From NCBI GenBank assembly GCA_030607235.1, contig JAUWEX010000002.1, forward strand, positions 1-14,655: a stretch of DNA of 14,655 bases. Reading direction: 5' to 3'. Shown here in pieces: positions 1 through 7,950 of the stretch. The notes beneath the pieces are model-generated. The model made no database searches. It was not told the DNA's origin and saw only the letters and a list, made by a program, of their open reading frames with translations. A program made the translations under genes and the position numbers. The DNA comes from Planctomycetota bacterium. Its GTDB lineage: Bacteria; Planctomycetota; B129-G9. Position 1 is the stretch's first letter. Each line of letters begins with the position of its first letter.

Positions 1-1
1 G

Positions 2-1639
2 GGAATAGTAACCGTTACGCGCAAAACATCCATCAACAGGGTGGTGCGTCATGAACTGGGGCACGCTTTTGGAGGACTGGCGGACGAGTATGTGGAATTC
101 CAATGCCAGAAAACACCCACACAAGAACCTTTGTATCCCAATGTAACCATCGAGAATGATCCCAAAAAGTGCAAGTGGAATTACTGGATCAAGGCCGCAA
201 AAAATAAGGTGGGTCTATACGAAGGGGCGTATTGCTTCGCCAAACATCACTATCGGCCCGAAAAACAATGTCTGATGCGGTCTGGCGAAAAATTCTGCCG
301 CGTGTGCCGCGAAGCGATGATGATGCAGTGCTATCGTTATGCGGATGTCGTACGCAATATCAAGCCGTTGTGTTCGCATATCGAGATGGATAGCAATTCG
401 AGCAGATACTTTTCGTATAAACCTTACAAAGTTTCCGGAGGCGGGGCCGAGGGGGTATGGCTGCTTGACGGCAAAACTTATTCGACCGGCTCTTCATGCC
501 GAGTGTTTTCGAGCCGCCTCAACCCGGGGAGGCATGTCCTGGCTCTGGTGTTCAGGCACAAGCATCCAAGCGTGTTGCGAGGCGAGGAATACCTGGAGCG
601 GACGTTTTTTTGGGAGATTGACGTCTCGGATCAGCGTAAGATATTGCCGGTTTTTCCGCAGTACAAGGTATTTGCAAAAATAGGCGAACTCTACGAACAG
701 CAGATCATGGATATTTCTACGCCCGAGCGCAAAGCGGCGGCGGCTGACCTAAAGGTCGAATGCCTGAATCCGCCGGAGGGCGCGGTAATCGACATCCCGT
801 CGATGAAATTTCGCTGGCGTCCGCATACATGGCAGAGAGGGGCGCATTTGTTGCAATTCAGAATATCGCAGGGCAAGCAATCCGACATCTACCTGCTCCG
901 CGTTTGCGTCTCCCCGAAAAAAATCATCAACAACGACAGTCCCATAATTTTCTTTGCGCCGAAAAAATCAATTGAAGAGGGGAGCGCCCTTGCCTTCAAA
1001 ATCCAAGTGATAGACCTGGACTACGATGATGTATTTATCGATGTTGAGAACTTGCCGGAAGGTGCCGAGTTCGATTCCATTACCGGCGAATTTACCTGGA
1101 TTCCGGGCTTTTTCCAGGGGCGCGATGAAGACTACAAGGTCGTTTTCAAGGCAACGGACGGAATCAATGAAGTCAAACGCGCGGTAAAAATCAGGGTGCG
1201 CGATACTTGTGTCTCTAAGGAAACGCTCAGAAACCTTATGATGTTGGCCGAAAATGGCCACAAATCCGTAATGCGCCATGTCGAATACGGTTTGATAACT
1301 TACGATGCGGGATTGCGCATGGACGCCCTTGAGATACTGCGTGAATACTATGGTGACTCCGTTTTGGTGGATTGCCTGAGATTAATGAAATCGCGCAACA
1401 CTTCGCTTGCCAATTCCGCAGCCGATATGGCCGCCGATATCATAGCCCGGTCCAATCTTGCCGAGCGCGACGGTCTGGTAAGGTTTTGCCTGAAAGCAAT
1501 CGCGCAAGATTTGTGGGAGATACGAGACCGATGTCCCAACCTCGACAAAGTTTTGGATGCGGCGGCCGATAACGAAAACCTCTCTACCAAAAATCGGAAA
1601 TATGCGGAGAAGATCAAATTGCGAAAAGTCGGCTTATGA
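2..1639 (+). CDS. M64-family (IgA-peptidase-like) zinc metallopeptidase, 5' truncated by window edge
   Basis: The reading frame is open to the left edge, and the zinc motif HELGHAFGGLADEY (codons from about position 50) is at its very beginning, so the real start lies outside the window and the GTG codons at 41-46 are internal. HExxHxxGxxxDEY followed by the Cys/Trp-rich segment (KWNYW, GLYEGAYCF, YRPEKQCLMRS, FCRVC) is the signature of peptidase family M64, secreted metallopeptidases that include the Clostridium ramosum IgA protease. Counting from codon 41, a cadherin/He_PIG-like Ig domain follows at about residues 300-390 (LPEGAEFDSITGEFTW, then YKVVFKATDG). A helical, HEAT-like extension of about 140 residues ends the protein. 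Substrate unknown. It converges on coaX with a 35-nt gap. Family call firm; the naming of the C-terminal helical part is a guess from its pattern. Confidence 0.85.
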   Translation, partial: GIVTVTRKTSINRVVRHELGHAFGGLADEYVEFQCQKTPTQEPLYPNVTIENDPKKCKWNYWIKAAKNKVGLYEGAYCFAKHHYRPEKQCLMRSGEKFCRVCREAMMMQCYRYADVVRNIKPLCSHIEMDSNSSRYFSYKPYKVSGGGAEGVWLLDGKTYSTGSSCRVFSSRLNPGRHVLALVFRHKHPSVLRGEEYLERTFFWEIDVSDQRKILPVFPQYKVFAKIGELYEQQIMDISTPERKAAAADLKVECLNPPEGAVIDIPSMKFRWRPHTWQRGAHLLQFRISQGKQSDIYLLRVCVSPKKIINNDSPIIFFAPKKSIEEGSALAFKIQVIDLDYDDVFIDVENLPEGAEFDSITGEFTWIPGFFQGRDEDYKVVFKATDGINEVKRAVKIRVRDTCVSKETLRNLMMLAENGHKSVMRHVEYGLITYDAGLRMDALEILREYYGDSVLVDCLRLMKSRNTSLANSAADMAADIIARSNLAERDGLVRFCLKAIAQDLWEIRDRCPNLDKVLDAAADNENLSTKNRKYAEKIKLRKVGL

Positions 1640-1674
1640 TGTGGCTATAATTGCGGGATGCAAATGCAAACTCG

Positions 1675-2448
1675 TTATGCTACCGCATAAGCAATGCCTT
1701 CAAGCGTGAGGTGCGGGTGGACCGCGTCGAATATCTCCAGGTTTTTGGGGACGAATCTGATTGCACCGCCGGTCCCGATCAACACTACCGGTCCTACGTT
1801 GCGCTCATAAACCGCCCGCAGCGCCTCGATCGCGCCGATCATCGACCAGCCTACTCCTGCGATCATCGACTCTTTGGTATTTTTGCCGATTTCCGGAATC
1901 CCCTTTCGACCCTTGCGGGCAGCCGAGTTTATCCTTTCGGTGGCCTGCTCGACCGTAACGTGCGGCAGCGCGGCTGTGCTGCGGTGCATCGCGTCCAGCG
2001 CCGCCCTCGGCCCCGGCATTATCGCGCCGCCCATGAACCTGCCGAACTCGTCGACTGCGTCTATCGTGGTAGTCGTGCCGGCGTCCACGATCATCACCGG
2101 ACTCTCGTAGCGCCTGAATGCGGCCAGCGCGTTGAGCAGCCGGTCGGCGCCGACCTTCGACGGCTCGTCGGTGAGGTTGTCGATAGGGATGGCGATGTCC
2201 TGGCCGATGAAAACCGGCGTTATCTCCATCGTGCGCATAAGAAGATCGATTTCGTTGAGAACTATCGGGTTGACGCTGGCAATGGCCACCGTTTCGATGC
2301 GATCCTGAAACGGCCCTATCAGTGCGCGGATGGCGCCCAGCACGTCGTCGATGTTGGCGGCGAACGCGTGGCTCGGCGAGATAAGATCGGCGTTTTCGAA
2401 CACGCCCATGGATACGTTCGTGTTTCCTATGTTGACTGCAAACAGCAT
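1675..2448 (-). CDS. coaX: Type III pantothenate kinase (CoaX)
   Basis: Phosphorylates pantothenate with ATP, the first committed step of coenzyme A synthesis, in the cytoplasm. The 257-residue length is normal for the family. Visible motifs are the N-terminal phosphate loop AVNIGNTN (residues 4-11), VGADRLLNALAAF (99-111, pantothenate-binding region), VDAGTTTTID (121-130), GGAIMPG (140-146) and the C-terminal GTGGAIR (225-231). The loop normally reads DxGNTN; here residue 6 is Asn, codon AAC in place of GAC, an unusual change at a residue thought to help bind Mg-ATP. Everything else is intact, so the enzyme may still work or the family may tolerate Asn. It is the last gene of the minus-strand operon, 37 nt after pilT. 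The ATG start has only a distant GGAG upstream. Confidence 0.93.
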   Translation of the reverse strand: MLFAVNIGNTNVSMGVFENADLISPSHAFAANIDDVLGAIRALIGPFQDRIETVAIASVNPIVLNEIDLLMRTMEITPVFIGQDIAIPIDNLTDEPSKVGADRLLNALAAFRRYESPVMIVDAGTTTTIDAVDEFGRFMGGAIMPGPRAALDAMHRSTAALPHVTVEQATERINSAARKGRKGIPEIGKNTKESMIAGVGWSMIGAIEALRAVYERNVGPVVLIGTGGAIRFVPKNLEIFDAVHPHLTLEGIAYAVA

Positions 2449-2485
2449 TTCGTTTCGGCTGGCTCCGTTGTGCGCTGGGTGCGGA

Positions 2486-3661
2486 TTACACTTTGAACTT
2501 GTCCGTTCCGGTAACGATTTCGCTTTCCTTCTCGCTTTTCCCGACGGCTTTCCTGTTATACCTGCTCGTCGGCATCCGTTTGACGTCGCCGCCTTTTTGG
2601 ATGCCGCGAATCGCCAACAGCAGGTCTTCGGGATTGTCGGAGGCGAGTTTGGCTTCGTCGAGATCGATTGTACCGGAAGCGAACAAATCGCACAACGATT
2701 GATTGAAGGTTTGTGTGCCGTAGTGGTCGTGTTCGTCGCTTAGGGCCTTGGCCAGCCCCCGCGTATCGCCCGCGGCAAGCATCTCGCCGATGAGAGGCGT
2801 GTTCAGCAAAATCTCCACCGCCGGTATGCGACCCGTGCTGCCTTTGCGGCGCAACAGCCTCTGCGAGATCACCGCTTCGAGGTTAAGCGAGAGTTGCAGG
2901 CGGATCAGGGCGTGCTGCTCGGCCGGGAAAAAGTTTATGATGCGTTCGACGGTCTGCACGGCATTTATCGTATGCAGCGTGCTGAAAACCATGTGCCCCG
3001 TTTCGGCGGCGTGCAGGGCCGCCTCCATCGTTTCGCGGTCGCGCATCTCGCCGATCAGGATTACGTCAGGCGACTGCCTCATGCAGTGCTTGAGCGCCGC
3101 GGCGAAATTTTCTGTGTCCGAGCCGACTTCGCGCTGATTGATTACGCTTTTTTTGTCGTAGTACTGGTACTCGATCGGATCTTCGACCGTGATTATGTGG
3201 CGCCGGTCGTGCTCGTTGATGTACTCCAGCACGGCGGCCAGGGTGGTGGATTTGCCGCTGCCGGCAACGCCGGTTAGCAGCACCAGTCCGCGCTGCATGT
3301 TCGCTATTTGCAGCATCTGCTTCGCCGGCAGGCCGAGATCGGCGAACGACGGTATCACGTCCTTGATGTACCGGAACACGATGCTCGTCAGGCCCTGGCG
3401 ACGGAAAACGTTGAGGCGGAATCTGCCGAGACCCTCGATGCGGTAGGCCAGGTCGACTTCGCCGTGCTCGCGAAAGAGACCGGCCTCGTAGTCGTTGAGC
3501 AACTCGTCGCAGAACGCCTCGATGGTCGCGCCCGGCAGAGTCTCTTCCGATATGAATTGCAGTTTGCCGTCGACACGCGCAGCGGGTTTGCCTTCGGATT
3601 TTACGATGAGGTCAGAGGCCGATGCTTCGACCATAAGTCTGAGCAGTTCGTTGATGTCCAT
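2486..3661 (-). CDS. pilT: PilT/PilU-family twitching motility ATPase
   Basis: Hexameric secretion-type ATPase that powers retraction of type IV pili at the inner membrane. The 391 residues show a PilT-type N-terminal domain (1-100, ASASDLIVKSEGKPAARVDG), Walker A GVAGSGKSTT (131-140), Asp box TVEDPIEY (158-165), Walker B ILIGEMRD (201-208) and His box TGHMVFSTLHT (221-231). The stretches VGSDTENFAAALKHCMRQSPD and RLQLSLNLEAVISQRLL read more like PilU than PilT, so it could be a PilU paralogue; no other pilus gene is in the window to decide. The C-terminal tail (about 350-391) is polar and basic and extends past the usual core. An AGGTGA Shine-Dalgarno lies 5 nt before the ATG. It lies 34 nt downstream of obg in the same operon, an unexpected place for a pilus gene. 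Confidence 0.92.
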   Translation of the reverse strand: MDINELLRLMVEASASDLIVKSEGKPAARVDGKLQFISEETLPGATIEAFCDELLNDYEAGLFREHGEVDLAYRIEGLGRFRLNVFRRQGLTSIVFRYIKDVIPSFADLGLPAKQMLQIANMQRGLVLLTGVAGSGKSTTLAAVLEYINEHDRRHIITVEDPIEYQYYDKKSVINQREVGSDTENFAAALKHCMRQSPDVILIGEMRDRETMEAALHAAETGHMVFSTLHTINAVQTVERIINFFPAEQHALIRLQLSLNLEAVISQRLLRRKGSTGRIPAVEILLNTPLIGEMLAAGDTRGLAKALSDEHDHYGTQTFNQSLCDLFASGTIDLDEAKLASDNPEDLLLAIRGIQKGGDVKRMPTSRYNRKAVGKSEKESEIVTGTDKFKV

Positions 3662-3695
3662 ATCTCACCTGAAAATGTCGATTGTTCGGCGTCGG

Positions 3696-4691
3696 CTATT
3701 TTTTCGCCGGCCATAATACTTCGGCAATTTCGGTGAGAAGTCTTTGGAGATTCTTGCCGGTAACGGCGGATATGCCGATTACTTTCCGGTCGATGGCCTT
3801 GCTGAATTCGGCGAGCCGCTCTTCGGAGTCGGTCATGTCCATCTTGTTGGCTACGATGATTTCGGGCTTGGAGGCCATCTCCTCGCTGTAAGAGGAGAGT
3901 TCGTTGCGGATGATGCGGTAGGCGTCTTCGGGGGCCGAATCGTCGAGAGGAGCGATGTCGACTATATGGACGATCAGACGGGTTCGCTCGATGTGTTTGA
4001 GGAATTCGTCGCCCATCCCCAGCCCCTTGTGCGCGCCTTCGATCAGGCCGGGAAGGTCGGCCATTACGAAGCGGCGAAACTTCTCCAGGTCCACAATTCC
4101 CAGATACGGTGTTTTTGTGGTGAAAGGATAGTCGGCGATTTTCGGTGTTGCGGCGGATGTCCTCGAAAGCAGGGTGGATTTGCCGGCGTTGGGCAGCCCG
4201 ACCAGGCCCACGTCGGCCAGCAGTTTTAGTTCCAGAACGATATCGCGGCTTTCTCCTTTACGGCCTTTTTGCGCGTAGCGCGGGGTCTGGTTGGTGGGGG
4301 TGGCGTAGTGCGTGTTGCCGAAACCGCCCCGGCCGCCTTTGGCGATGACCAGTCTTTGGCCGTGGGTTTTCATGTCGCGCAGCACATCGCCGGTCTGGGC
4401 GTTTTTGACGAGCGTGCCGCAGGGCACGCGAATCGTTATATCTTCGCCCGAGAGACCGTGGCGTTTTTTGCCCGTGCCCGGACGTCCGTTTTGGGCCATG
4501 TATTCCCGGCGTTTGGCAACGTCGAGCAGGGTGGTCATGCCTTCCTGGGCGACGATGATTACGCCGCCGCCTTTGCCGCCGTTTCCGCCGTCGGGGCCGC
4601 CGCGCGGAACGAATTTTTCGCGTCGGAAACTTACGCACCCGTCGCCGCCCTTGCCGCCGGCAACACTTATTTGTACTTCGTCTACGAACAT
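3696..4691 (-). CDS. obg: Obg (CgtA/ObgE) ribosome-assembly GTPase, short form
   Basis: Essential GTPase acting in 50S subunit maturation and stress control. I place the start at the ATG at 4691, because Obg proteins begin MFVDE and here MFVDEVQISVAGGKGGDG follows that codon. An in-frame GTG at 4730 would add 13 residues unlike the family and lies inside the inverted repeat upstream. With this start the protein has 331 residues. The glycine-rich Obg fold spans about 1-157. The G domain shows G1 GLPNAGKST (165-173), switch YPFTTKTP (188-195), G3 DLPGLIEGA (212-220), G4 NKMD (282-285) and G5 SAV (308-310). It stops soon after G5, so the variable C-terminal OCT domain of many Obg proteins is absent. 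It follows rpmA, the standard order. Confidence 0.95.
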   Translation of the reverse strand: MFVDEVQISVAGGKGGDGCVSFRREKFVPRGGPDGGNGGKGGGVIIVAQEGMTTLLDVAKRREYMAQNGRPGTGKKRHGLSGEDITIRVPCGTLVKNAQTGDVLRDMKTHGQRLVIAKGGRGGFGNTHYATPTNQTPRYAQKGRKGESRDIVLELKLLADVGLVGLPNAGKSTLLSRTSAATPKIADYPFTTKTPYLGIVDLEKFRRFVMADLPGLIEGAHKGLGMGDEFLKHIERTRLIVHIVDIAPLDDSAPEDAYRIIRNELSSYSEEMASKPEIIVANKMDMTDSEERLAEFSKAIDRKVIGISAVTGKNLQRLLTEIAEVLWPAKK

Positions 4692-4721
4692 GTCCGATAT
4701 TCCGCCTGCGCGTCCCATGAC

Positions 4722-4808
4722 AAAAGCCACTTGCTTCCAGGATGCTCCTGCTGCCGCATTAAATGCGCAAACAACCTCTGGAGCGCCCGTGGGAGTAAGT
4801 GGCCTTTT
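4722..4808 (-). promoter_or_regulatory. Nested inverted repeat in the rpmA-obg intercistronic gap
   Basis: The 134-nt gap between rpmA and obg is the longest in the operon and folds on paper into three nested stems. The outer arms are 4797-4808 and 4722-4732 (11 pairs with one bulged base), the middle arms 4780-4784 and 4744-4748 (GCTCC/GGAGC), and the inner arms form a 13-nt element at 4755-4767. In minus-strand sense the outer arms read AAAAGGCCACTT and AAGTGGCTTTT, ending in four T residues. It could be an attenuator or processing site that sets Obg levels relative to L21/L27, possibly a target of the RNase E/G encoded in the same transcript. That role is inference. Confidence 0.45.
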
Positions 4809-4825
4809 GCGGGTAGCGTCCCGGG

Positions 4826-5080
4826 TTAGGCGTTACCTTCCGTGGGGATAATGCTGATGCGCTTGTTGGGCGCGAAGTGCACCTTGCCGTGTATCGTAGC
4901 GAAGATAGTGTAGTCGCGTCCCATGCCTGTGTTGCGGCCGGGGGTGAACTTGGTGCCGCGCTGCCTTACGATGATGCAGCCGGGCCATACGGTTTCTTCG
5001 CTGTAACGCTTGATCCCACGATATTGCGGGTTGCTGTCGCGGCCGTTGCGGGTCGATCCCTGTCCTTTTTTATGTGCCAT
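4826..5080 (-). CDS. rpmA: 50S ribosomal protein L27
   Basis: Large-subunit protein whose N-terminal tail reaches the peptidyl-transferase centre. The 84 residues begin [20 protein letters not shown], the canonical bacterial L27 start, with no cleavable N-terminal extension of the Firmicutes type. Conserved segments [15 protein letters not shown] (about 35-49) and [12 protein letters not shown] (58-69) are present. It lies 12 nt after rplU, with an AGAGG Shine-Dalgarno just upstream of the ATG, and before obg, the usual L21-L27-Obg order. Confidence 0.97.
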   Translation of the reverse strand: MAHKKGQGSTRNGRDSNPQYRGIKRYSEETVWPGCIIVRQRGTKFTPGRNTGMGRDYTIFATIHGKVHFAPNKRISIIPTEGNA

Positions 5081-5092
5081 GAGGGCCTCTCT

Positions 5093-5413
5093 TTATTTCG
5101 CCTGGATGTCCTTGATCGTTACACGGATATATTTCTGGCGGTGGCCGATCAGTTTGTGGTGGCCTTTGCGCCTTTTGAATTTGTAGGATTCCACCTTCTC
5201 GCCGGCGACCAGCCCCTTGACTTCGGCGGTTACCGTAACGTCGGCGAGGGTGGGGTGGCCGATGCGCAGGTCTTTGGCTTTTTCGTTGTTGTAGAGCATG
5301 ACGTTCTCGAAGTTAAACGTCTCGCCTTCCTTGACGTCTTTCTTCTCGATGTCAACCGTGTCGCCTTTGCAAACCTGGTACTGTTTGCCGCCTTCTTTGA
5401 TTACAACGTACAT
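5093..5413 (-). CDS. rplU: 50S ribosomal protein L21
   Basis: Large-subunit protein that binds 23S rRNA early in assembly. The 106 residues begin MYVVIKEGGKQYQVCKGDTV and contain the basic RNA-binding segment YKFKRRKGHHKLIGHRQKY (about 77-95) followed by the typical ending RVTIKDI. A GGAGA Shine-Dalgarno sits about 8 nt before the ATG. The gene follows rng after only 12 nt, so there is no room for the separate L21 leader RNA found in many bacteria; its expression must depend on the upstream operon promoter or on rng translation. Confidence 0.97.
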   Translation of the reverse strand: MYVVIKEGGKQYQVCKGDTVDIEKKDVKEGETFNFENVMLYNNEKAKDLRIGHPTLADVTVTAEVKGLVAGEKVESYKFKRRKGHHKLIGHRQKYIRVTIKDIQAK

Positions 5414-5425
5414 CGATGTTCTCCG

Positions 5426-6970
5426 TTATTTGCGTGGAGCGGGTTTTCGTTTCTTTTCCCCGGACTTGGTTATAAACTCCACTTCCGATTTTTCTATCGG
5501 GAAACCGCCTTGTCCGAGTATGATTATTTTCTTATTGTAATCGCCTTCGAGTTCGCTCAGATAGTTGCGCTTGCTGTTGAGCATGTAGTAGGCGACCCTC
5601 GGGCAAACCTCGACGCGAATCGTGTGTACGGCCTTGTCCCGCAGGCCGGGCTTAATCTTGCGCCCTACGTTTATCGCGACGCTCTCGATGGTCTTGACCG
5701 AGCCGAATCCCGCGCACAGCGGGCACGTTTCGAACGCCTGCCGGTGCATCCCCGGCCGCAATTTCTGGCGGGTGATCTCCACCAGGCAGAAGCGCGACAT
5801 CCTCAGGATCGTCATGCGCGCGCGGTCGTCCTTCAACGCTTCGCGCAGCGCGCGTTCGACCTGCCGCCGGTGTTTTTCGGAGCGCATGTCGATAAAGTCG
5901 ATCACGATCACTCCGCCCAGGTCGCGCAGTTTCAACTGCCGCGCGATTTCCGGCGCCGCCTCCAGGTTGACCTTGAGCGAAGTATCGTCAAGGTTGCGGC
6001 TCTTTGTATAGGAGCCGGAGTTCACGTCGATCGCGACGAGCGCCTCGGTCTGTTCGATGACGACGAAGCCGCCGCAGTTGAGTTTGACCTTCTTGGCGTA
6101 CAGCGACTCAATCTGCGACTCGATTTTGTACTTGTTAAAGAGCGGCTCGTTGCCGTCGTGCAAAACGACGCTCTTGCGCGACCGCGGAGTTATCGATTGC
6201 ATGAAATCTTTGGCCGTCTTGTAGTCGGCCTCCGAGTCCAGGATGATTTCGCCCATGTCCGGCGCGTAAACGTCCCGGATCGCGCGAATTATCAGTTCGC
6301 TTTCCTTGTACAGCGCCGCAGGGGCGCTTGCCTTCTTCAGCCGCGACTGTATCGCGCGCCACAAGCGCATCAGGTACTGCAAATCCTTTTTCAACTCGCG
6401 CTTGCTCTGGCCCACTCCGGCGGTGCGCACGATAAATCCCAAATCTTTGGGCGGATTTACCGCTTCGAGTATTTTGCGCGTTTCTTCGCGGACTTCCGGA
6501 TCTTCGACTTTTTTCGATACGCCCAGCCGCTTCAATTGCGGCATCAACACCAGGCAACGCCCGGGCACGCTGACAAACGTAGTCAGCGTAGGGCCTTTGT
6601 GGCCGATGCCATCGCGCGAAACCTGTACGAGCAATTCGTCGCCGCGCCTGAGCATTTTCTGTATGAGTCGACCACGACCCGAACGCCGTCCGGATTTTTT
6701 CTTCGCGCCGTTTTTGTCGCCGCTTGACGACACTATCGCTTCCGGCGAGAGGTCGGCTACGTGCAAGAAGCCGTTTTTGTCTCCGCCGAAGTCGATGAAC
6801 GCGGCCTGAATCGCCGGCTCGACGTTCATTACCTTACCCTTGTAAATATTGCCCAGATACTTCTGTCGACTGGTGCGTTCTATATATAACTCGTCCAGAA
6901 GCCCGTCTTTTACTACCGCAACCCGGACTTCTTCCGGATCGACGGCGTTTATAAGCATTTTTTTTGTCAT
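5426..6970 (-). CDS. rng: Ribonuclease E/G family endoribonuclease
   Basis: Single-strand-specific endonuclease for rRNA maturation and mRNA decay. The 514 residues cover only the catalytic half typical of RNase G, without a long scaffold tail. Features are the N-terminal lead-in with S1 domain (about 35-130, YLGNIYKGKVMNVEP, AAFIDFGGDKNGFLH), the 5'-sensor region, and the Mg-binding aspartates in IDVNSG (D315) and IDFIDM (D358), spaced 43 residues as in E. coli RNase E. The zinc-link CPLC (416-419) and GFG follow. A basic insertion (about 89-105, KKKSGRRSGRGR) interrupts the S1 domain, as in several non-enteric homologues. It is 24 nt downstream of the DUF2344 gene. The start ATG lacks a strong Shine-Dalgarno. 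Choice between the names rng and rne is by length. Confidence 0.93.
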   Translation of the reverse strand: MTKKMLINAVDPEEVRVAVVKDGLLDELYIERTSRQKYLGNIYKGKVMNVEPAIQAAFIDFGGDKNGFLHVADLSPEAIVSSSGDKNGAKKKSGRRSGRGRLIQKMLRRGDELLVQVSRDGIGHKGPTLTTFVSVPGRCLVLMPQLKRLGVSKKVEDPEVREETRKILEAVNPPKDLGFIVRTAGVGQSKRELKKDLQYLMRLWRAIQSRLKKASAPAALYKESELIIRAIRDVYAPDMGEIILDSEADYKTAKDFMQSITPRSRKSVVLHDGNEPLFNKYKIESQIESLYAKKVKLNCGGFVVIEQTEALVAIDVNSGSYTKSRNLDDTSLKVNLEAAPEIARQLKLRDLGGVIVIDFIDMRSEKHRRQVERALREALKDDRARMTILRMSRFCLVEITRQKLRPGMHRQAFETCPLCAGFGSVKTIESVAINVGRKIKPGLRDKAVHTIRVEVCPRVAYYMLNSKRNYLSELEGDYNKKIIILGQGGFPIEKSEVEFITKSGEKKRKPAPRK

Positions 6971-6994
6971 TGTGTTTCTTTCAGCGCTCTCGCA

Positions 6995-7618
6995 TCAGGC
7001 CATGTGCAGAGCGGTTCGCATAAGCCTGAGTGCGCGCGCGTTTGGCGCGTCGATCGCTTGCAGCACTTCTTCGGGTTTCGCCGTGCCGCCTGCGGTAACG
7101 CGCAATTTCATGTATACCTTTCCGCCCTTTAAGGTGAGGCTCTCTATCAACGGCCTCAAGTCAATCCTTTTATCCCCCTTCTTCCTTATCCTTGTTACCT
7201 CGATAACCTGACGCGACATCGCGTCTCCTATTTTTGCGGCGATTGCCCCGGTATCCGCATCCTGCGGCAAAGTTGCTTCGTATTCCACCTCGACCGGATG
7301 CAAGCCGTCAGACGCCGCTTTTTCGGCGCTTATTATTTTTATGCCTTCCGGCAAAACCGCCGAGAGTTTGTCGACTATTTCATCTGGTTCGTATGCGCGC
7401 GCCGTTTCGACGAACATCACTTCGCACTTCGATTCCACCCCGACGCTCAGCGGCAGGGCGAAGGACATGCGCGGATGCGGGTTGAAGCCTTCGGTCAGGC
7501 GCAACTCGATTTCGGCTCTGCGAAACGCCCGCATAAACATCCGCAGGGTGTCGAGGTGCGATATAAACCGCAGGTCGCCTTGCCTTGAGTAAACGATTTT
7601 AATCTTATGACGTAACAT
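6995..7618 (-). CDS. DUF2344 / TIGR03936 radical-SAM-linked protein
   Basis: A small conserved protein usually encoded beside, or fused to, a TIGR03960 radical-SAM protein and just upstream of rng-rplU-rpmA; its biochemical role is unknown. The family pattern is clear: KIKIVYSRQGDLRFISHLDTLR near the start (written here in two overlapping pieces: KIKIVYSRQGDLR and DLRFISHLDTLR), then RLTEGFNPHPRMSFALPLSVG. I choose the ATG at 7618 (207 residues). An in-frame GTG at 7639 would lie upstream of the likely transcription start, because a TATAAT box sits at 7642-7647. No good Shine-Dalgarno precedes either, so the message may be nearly leaderless or weakly translated. The radical-SAM partner is absent: the next gene is the divergent lysS. 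It is the first gene of the operon. Confidence 0.88.
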   Translation of the reverse strand: MLRHKIKIVYSRQGDLRFISHLDTLRMFMRAFRRAEIELRLTEGFNPHPRMSFALPLSVGVESKCEVMFVETARAYEPDEIVDKLSAVLPEGIKIISAEKAASDGLHPVEVEYEATLPQDADTGAIAAKIGDAMSRQVIEVTRIRKKGDKRIDLRPLIESLTLKGGKVYMKLRVTAGGTAKPEEVLQAIDAPNARALRLMRTALHMA

Positions 7619-7641
7619 TTCCGTAGTCGTGGAAAACACGG

Positions 7642-7669
7642 ATTATAACGTCTAACTCTAATTAGGCAA
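7642..7669 (-). promoter_or_regulatory. Sigma70-type promoter of the DUF2344-rng-rplU-rpmA-obg-pilT-coaX operon
   Basis: On the minus strand a -35 box TTGCCT (7664-7669), a 16-nt spacer and a perfect -10 box TATAAT (7642-7647) point toward the operon. Expected initiation is near 7635, which supports the downstream ATG at 7618 as the first start codon. Confidence 0.6.
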
Positions 7670-7694
7670 GCATAATTCGACTGAATTTACTGGC

Positions 7695-7808
7695 TCAGTC
7701 TGCGGCAAAAACCGCCACGACCGGGTAGTGGTCGGAGAGGTTGTTGGTAACTCTCTGCTAATCAACGAGTTGCCACGATTTCGGCCCAAAAACGTAGTCA
7801 ATCGTGCG
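7695..7808 (-). pseudogene. Remnant of an endonuclease/exonuclease/phosphatase-family C-terminus
   Basis: Translated on the minus strand from 7808, the sequence reads RTIDYVFGPKSWQLVD, a TAG stop, then QRVTNNLSDHYPVVAVFAAD and a TGA stop. The pairing of a TIDYVF strand with SDHYPVVAVF is the characteristic C-terminal end of the EEP fold (exonuclease III / DNase I-like), including the catalytic SDH. Only about 37 codons remain, interrupted by one stop; upstream it runs straight into the GC-rich left arm of a palindrome. This is a decayed fragment, probably left by a rearrangement at this divergent promoter region. Confidence 0.7.
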
Positions 7809-7820
7809 GGCGGGCGGGGA

Positions 7821-7950
7821 CGCCCCGCAGCAAATAGGACAGTAACCACTCATTCCAATACCCGCGCCCTGTGCCGAAGGCACAGCAGCGAAGCGGGTTT
7901 TGAAATGAGTGCTTTCTCCTCGCTTGGCTGCGGGTCTTGCCCGCGGGGCG
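7821..7950. repeat. 130-bp imperfect palindromic element in the divergent intergenic region
   Basis: Three nested arms share nearly one centre. The outer 8-bp arms are CGCCCCGC at 7821-7828 and its complement at 7943-7950. The main arms are 7847-7865 and 7893-7911, with 17 of 19 positions complementary (outer end CACTCATT/AATGAGTG). The inner hairpin is CTGTGCC-GAA-GGCACAG at 7869-7885. A further 7-bp pair is 7825-7831/7927-7933. The size and nested symmetry resemble a MITE-like or extragenic palindromic element. No second copy is visible in this window, so mobility is unproven. Confidence 0.6.

Noticed and set aside
1675..1690. Perfect 6-bp hairpin TTATGC-TACC-GCATAA at the coaX stop, possible terminator
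   Set aside because: No T-run follows on either strand and the stem is short.
1651..2496. Long plus-strand frame opposite coaX
   Set aside because: It is antisense to a complete, motif-bearing coaX and codes for low-complexity Arg-rich sequence; the same holds for the long frame at 4877-6727 opposite rng.
4689..4730. GTG at 4730 as the obg start
   Set aside because: Obg proteins begin at the MFVDE sequence encoded from 4691, and the extra 13 residues fall in the structured gap.
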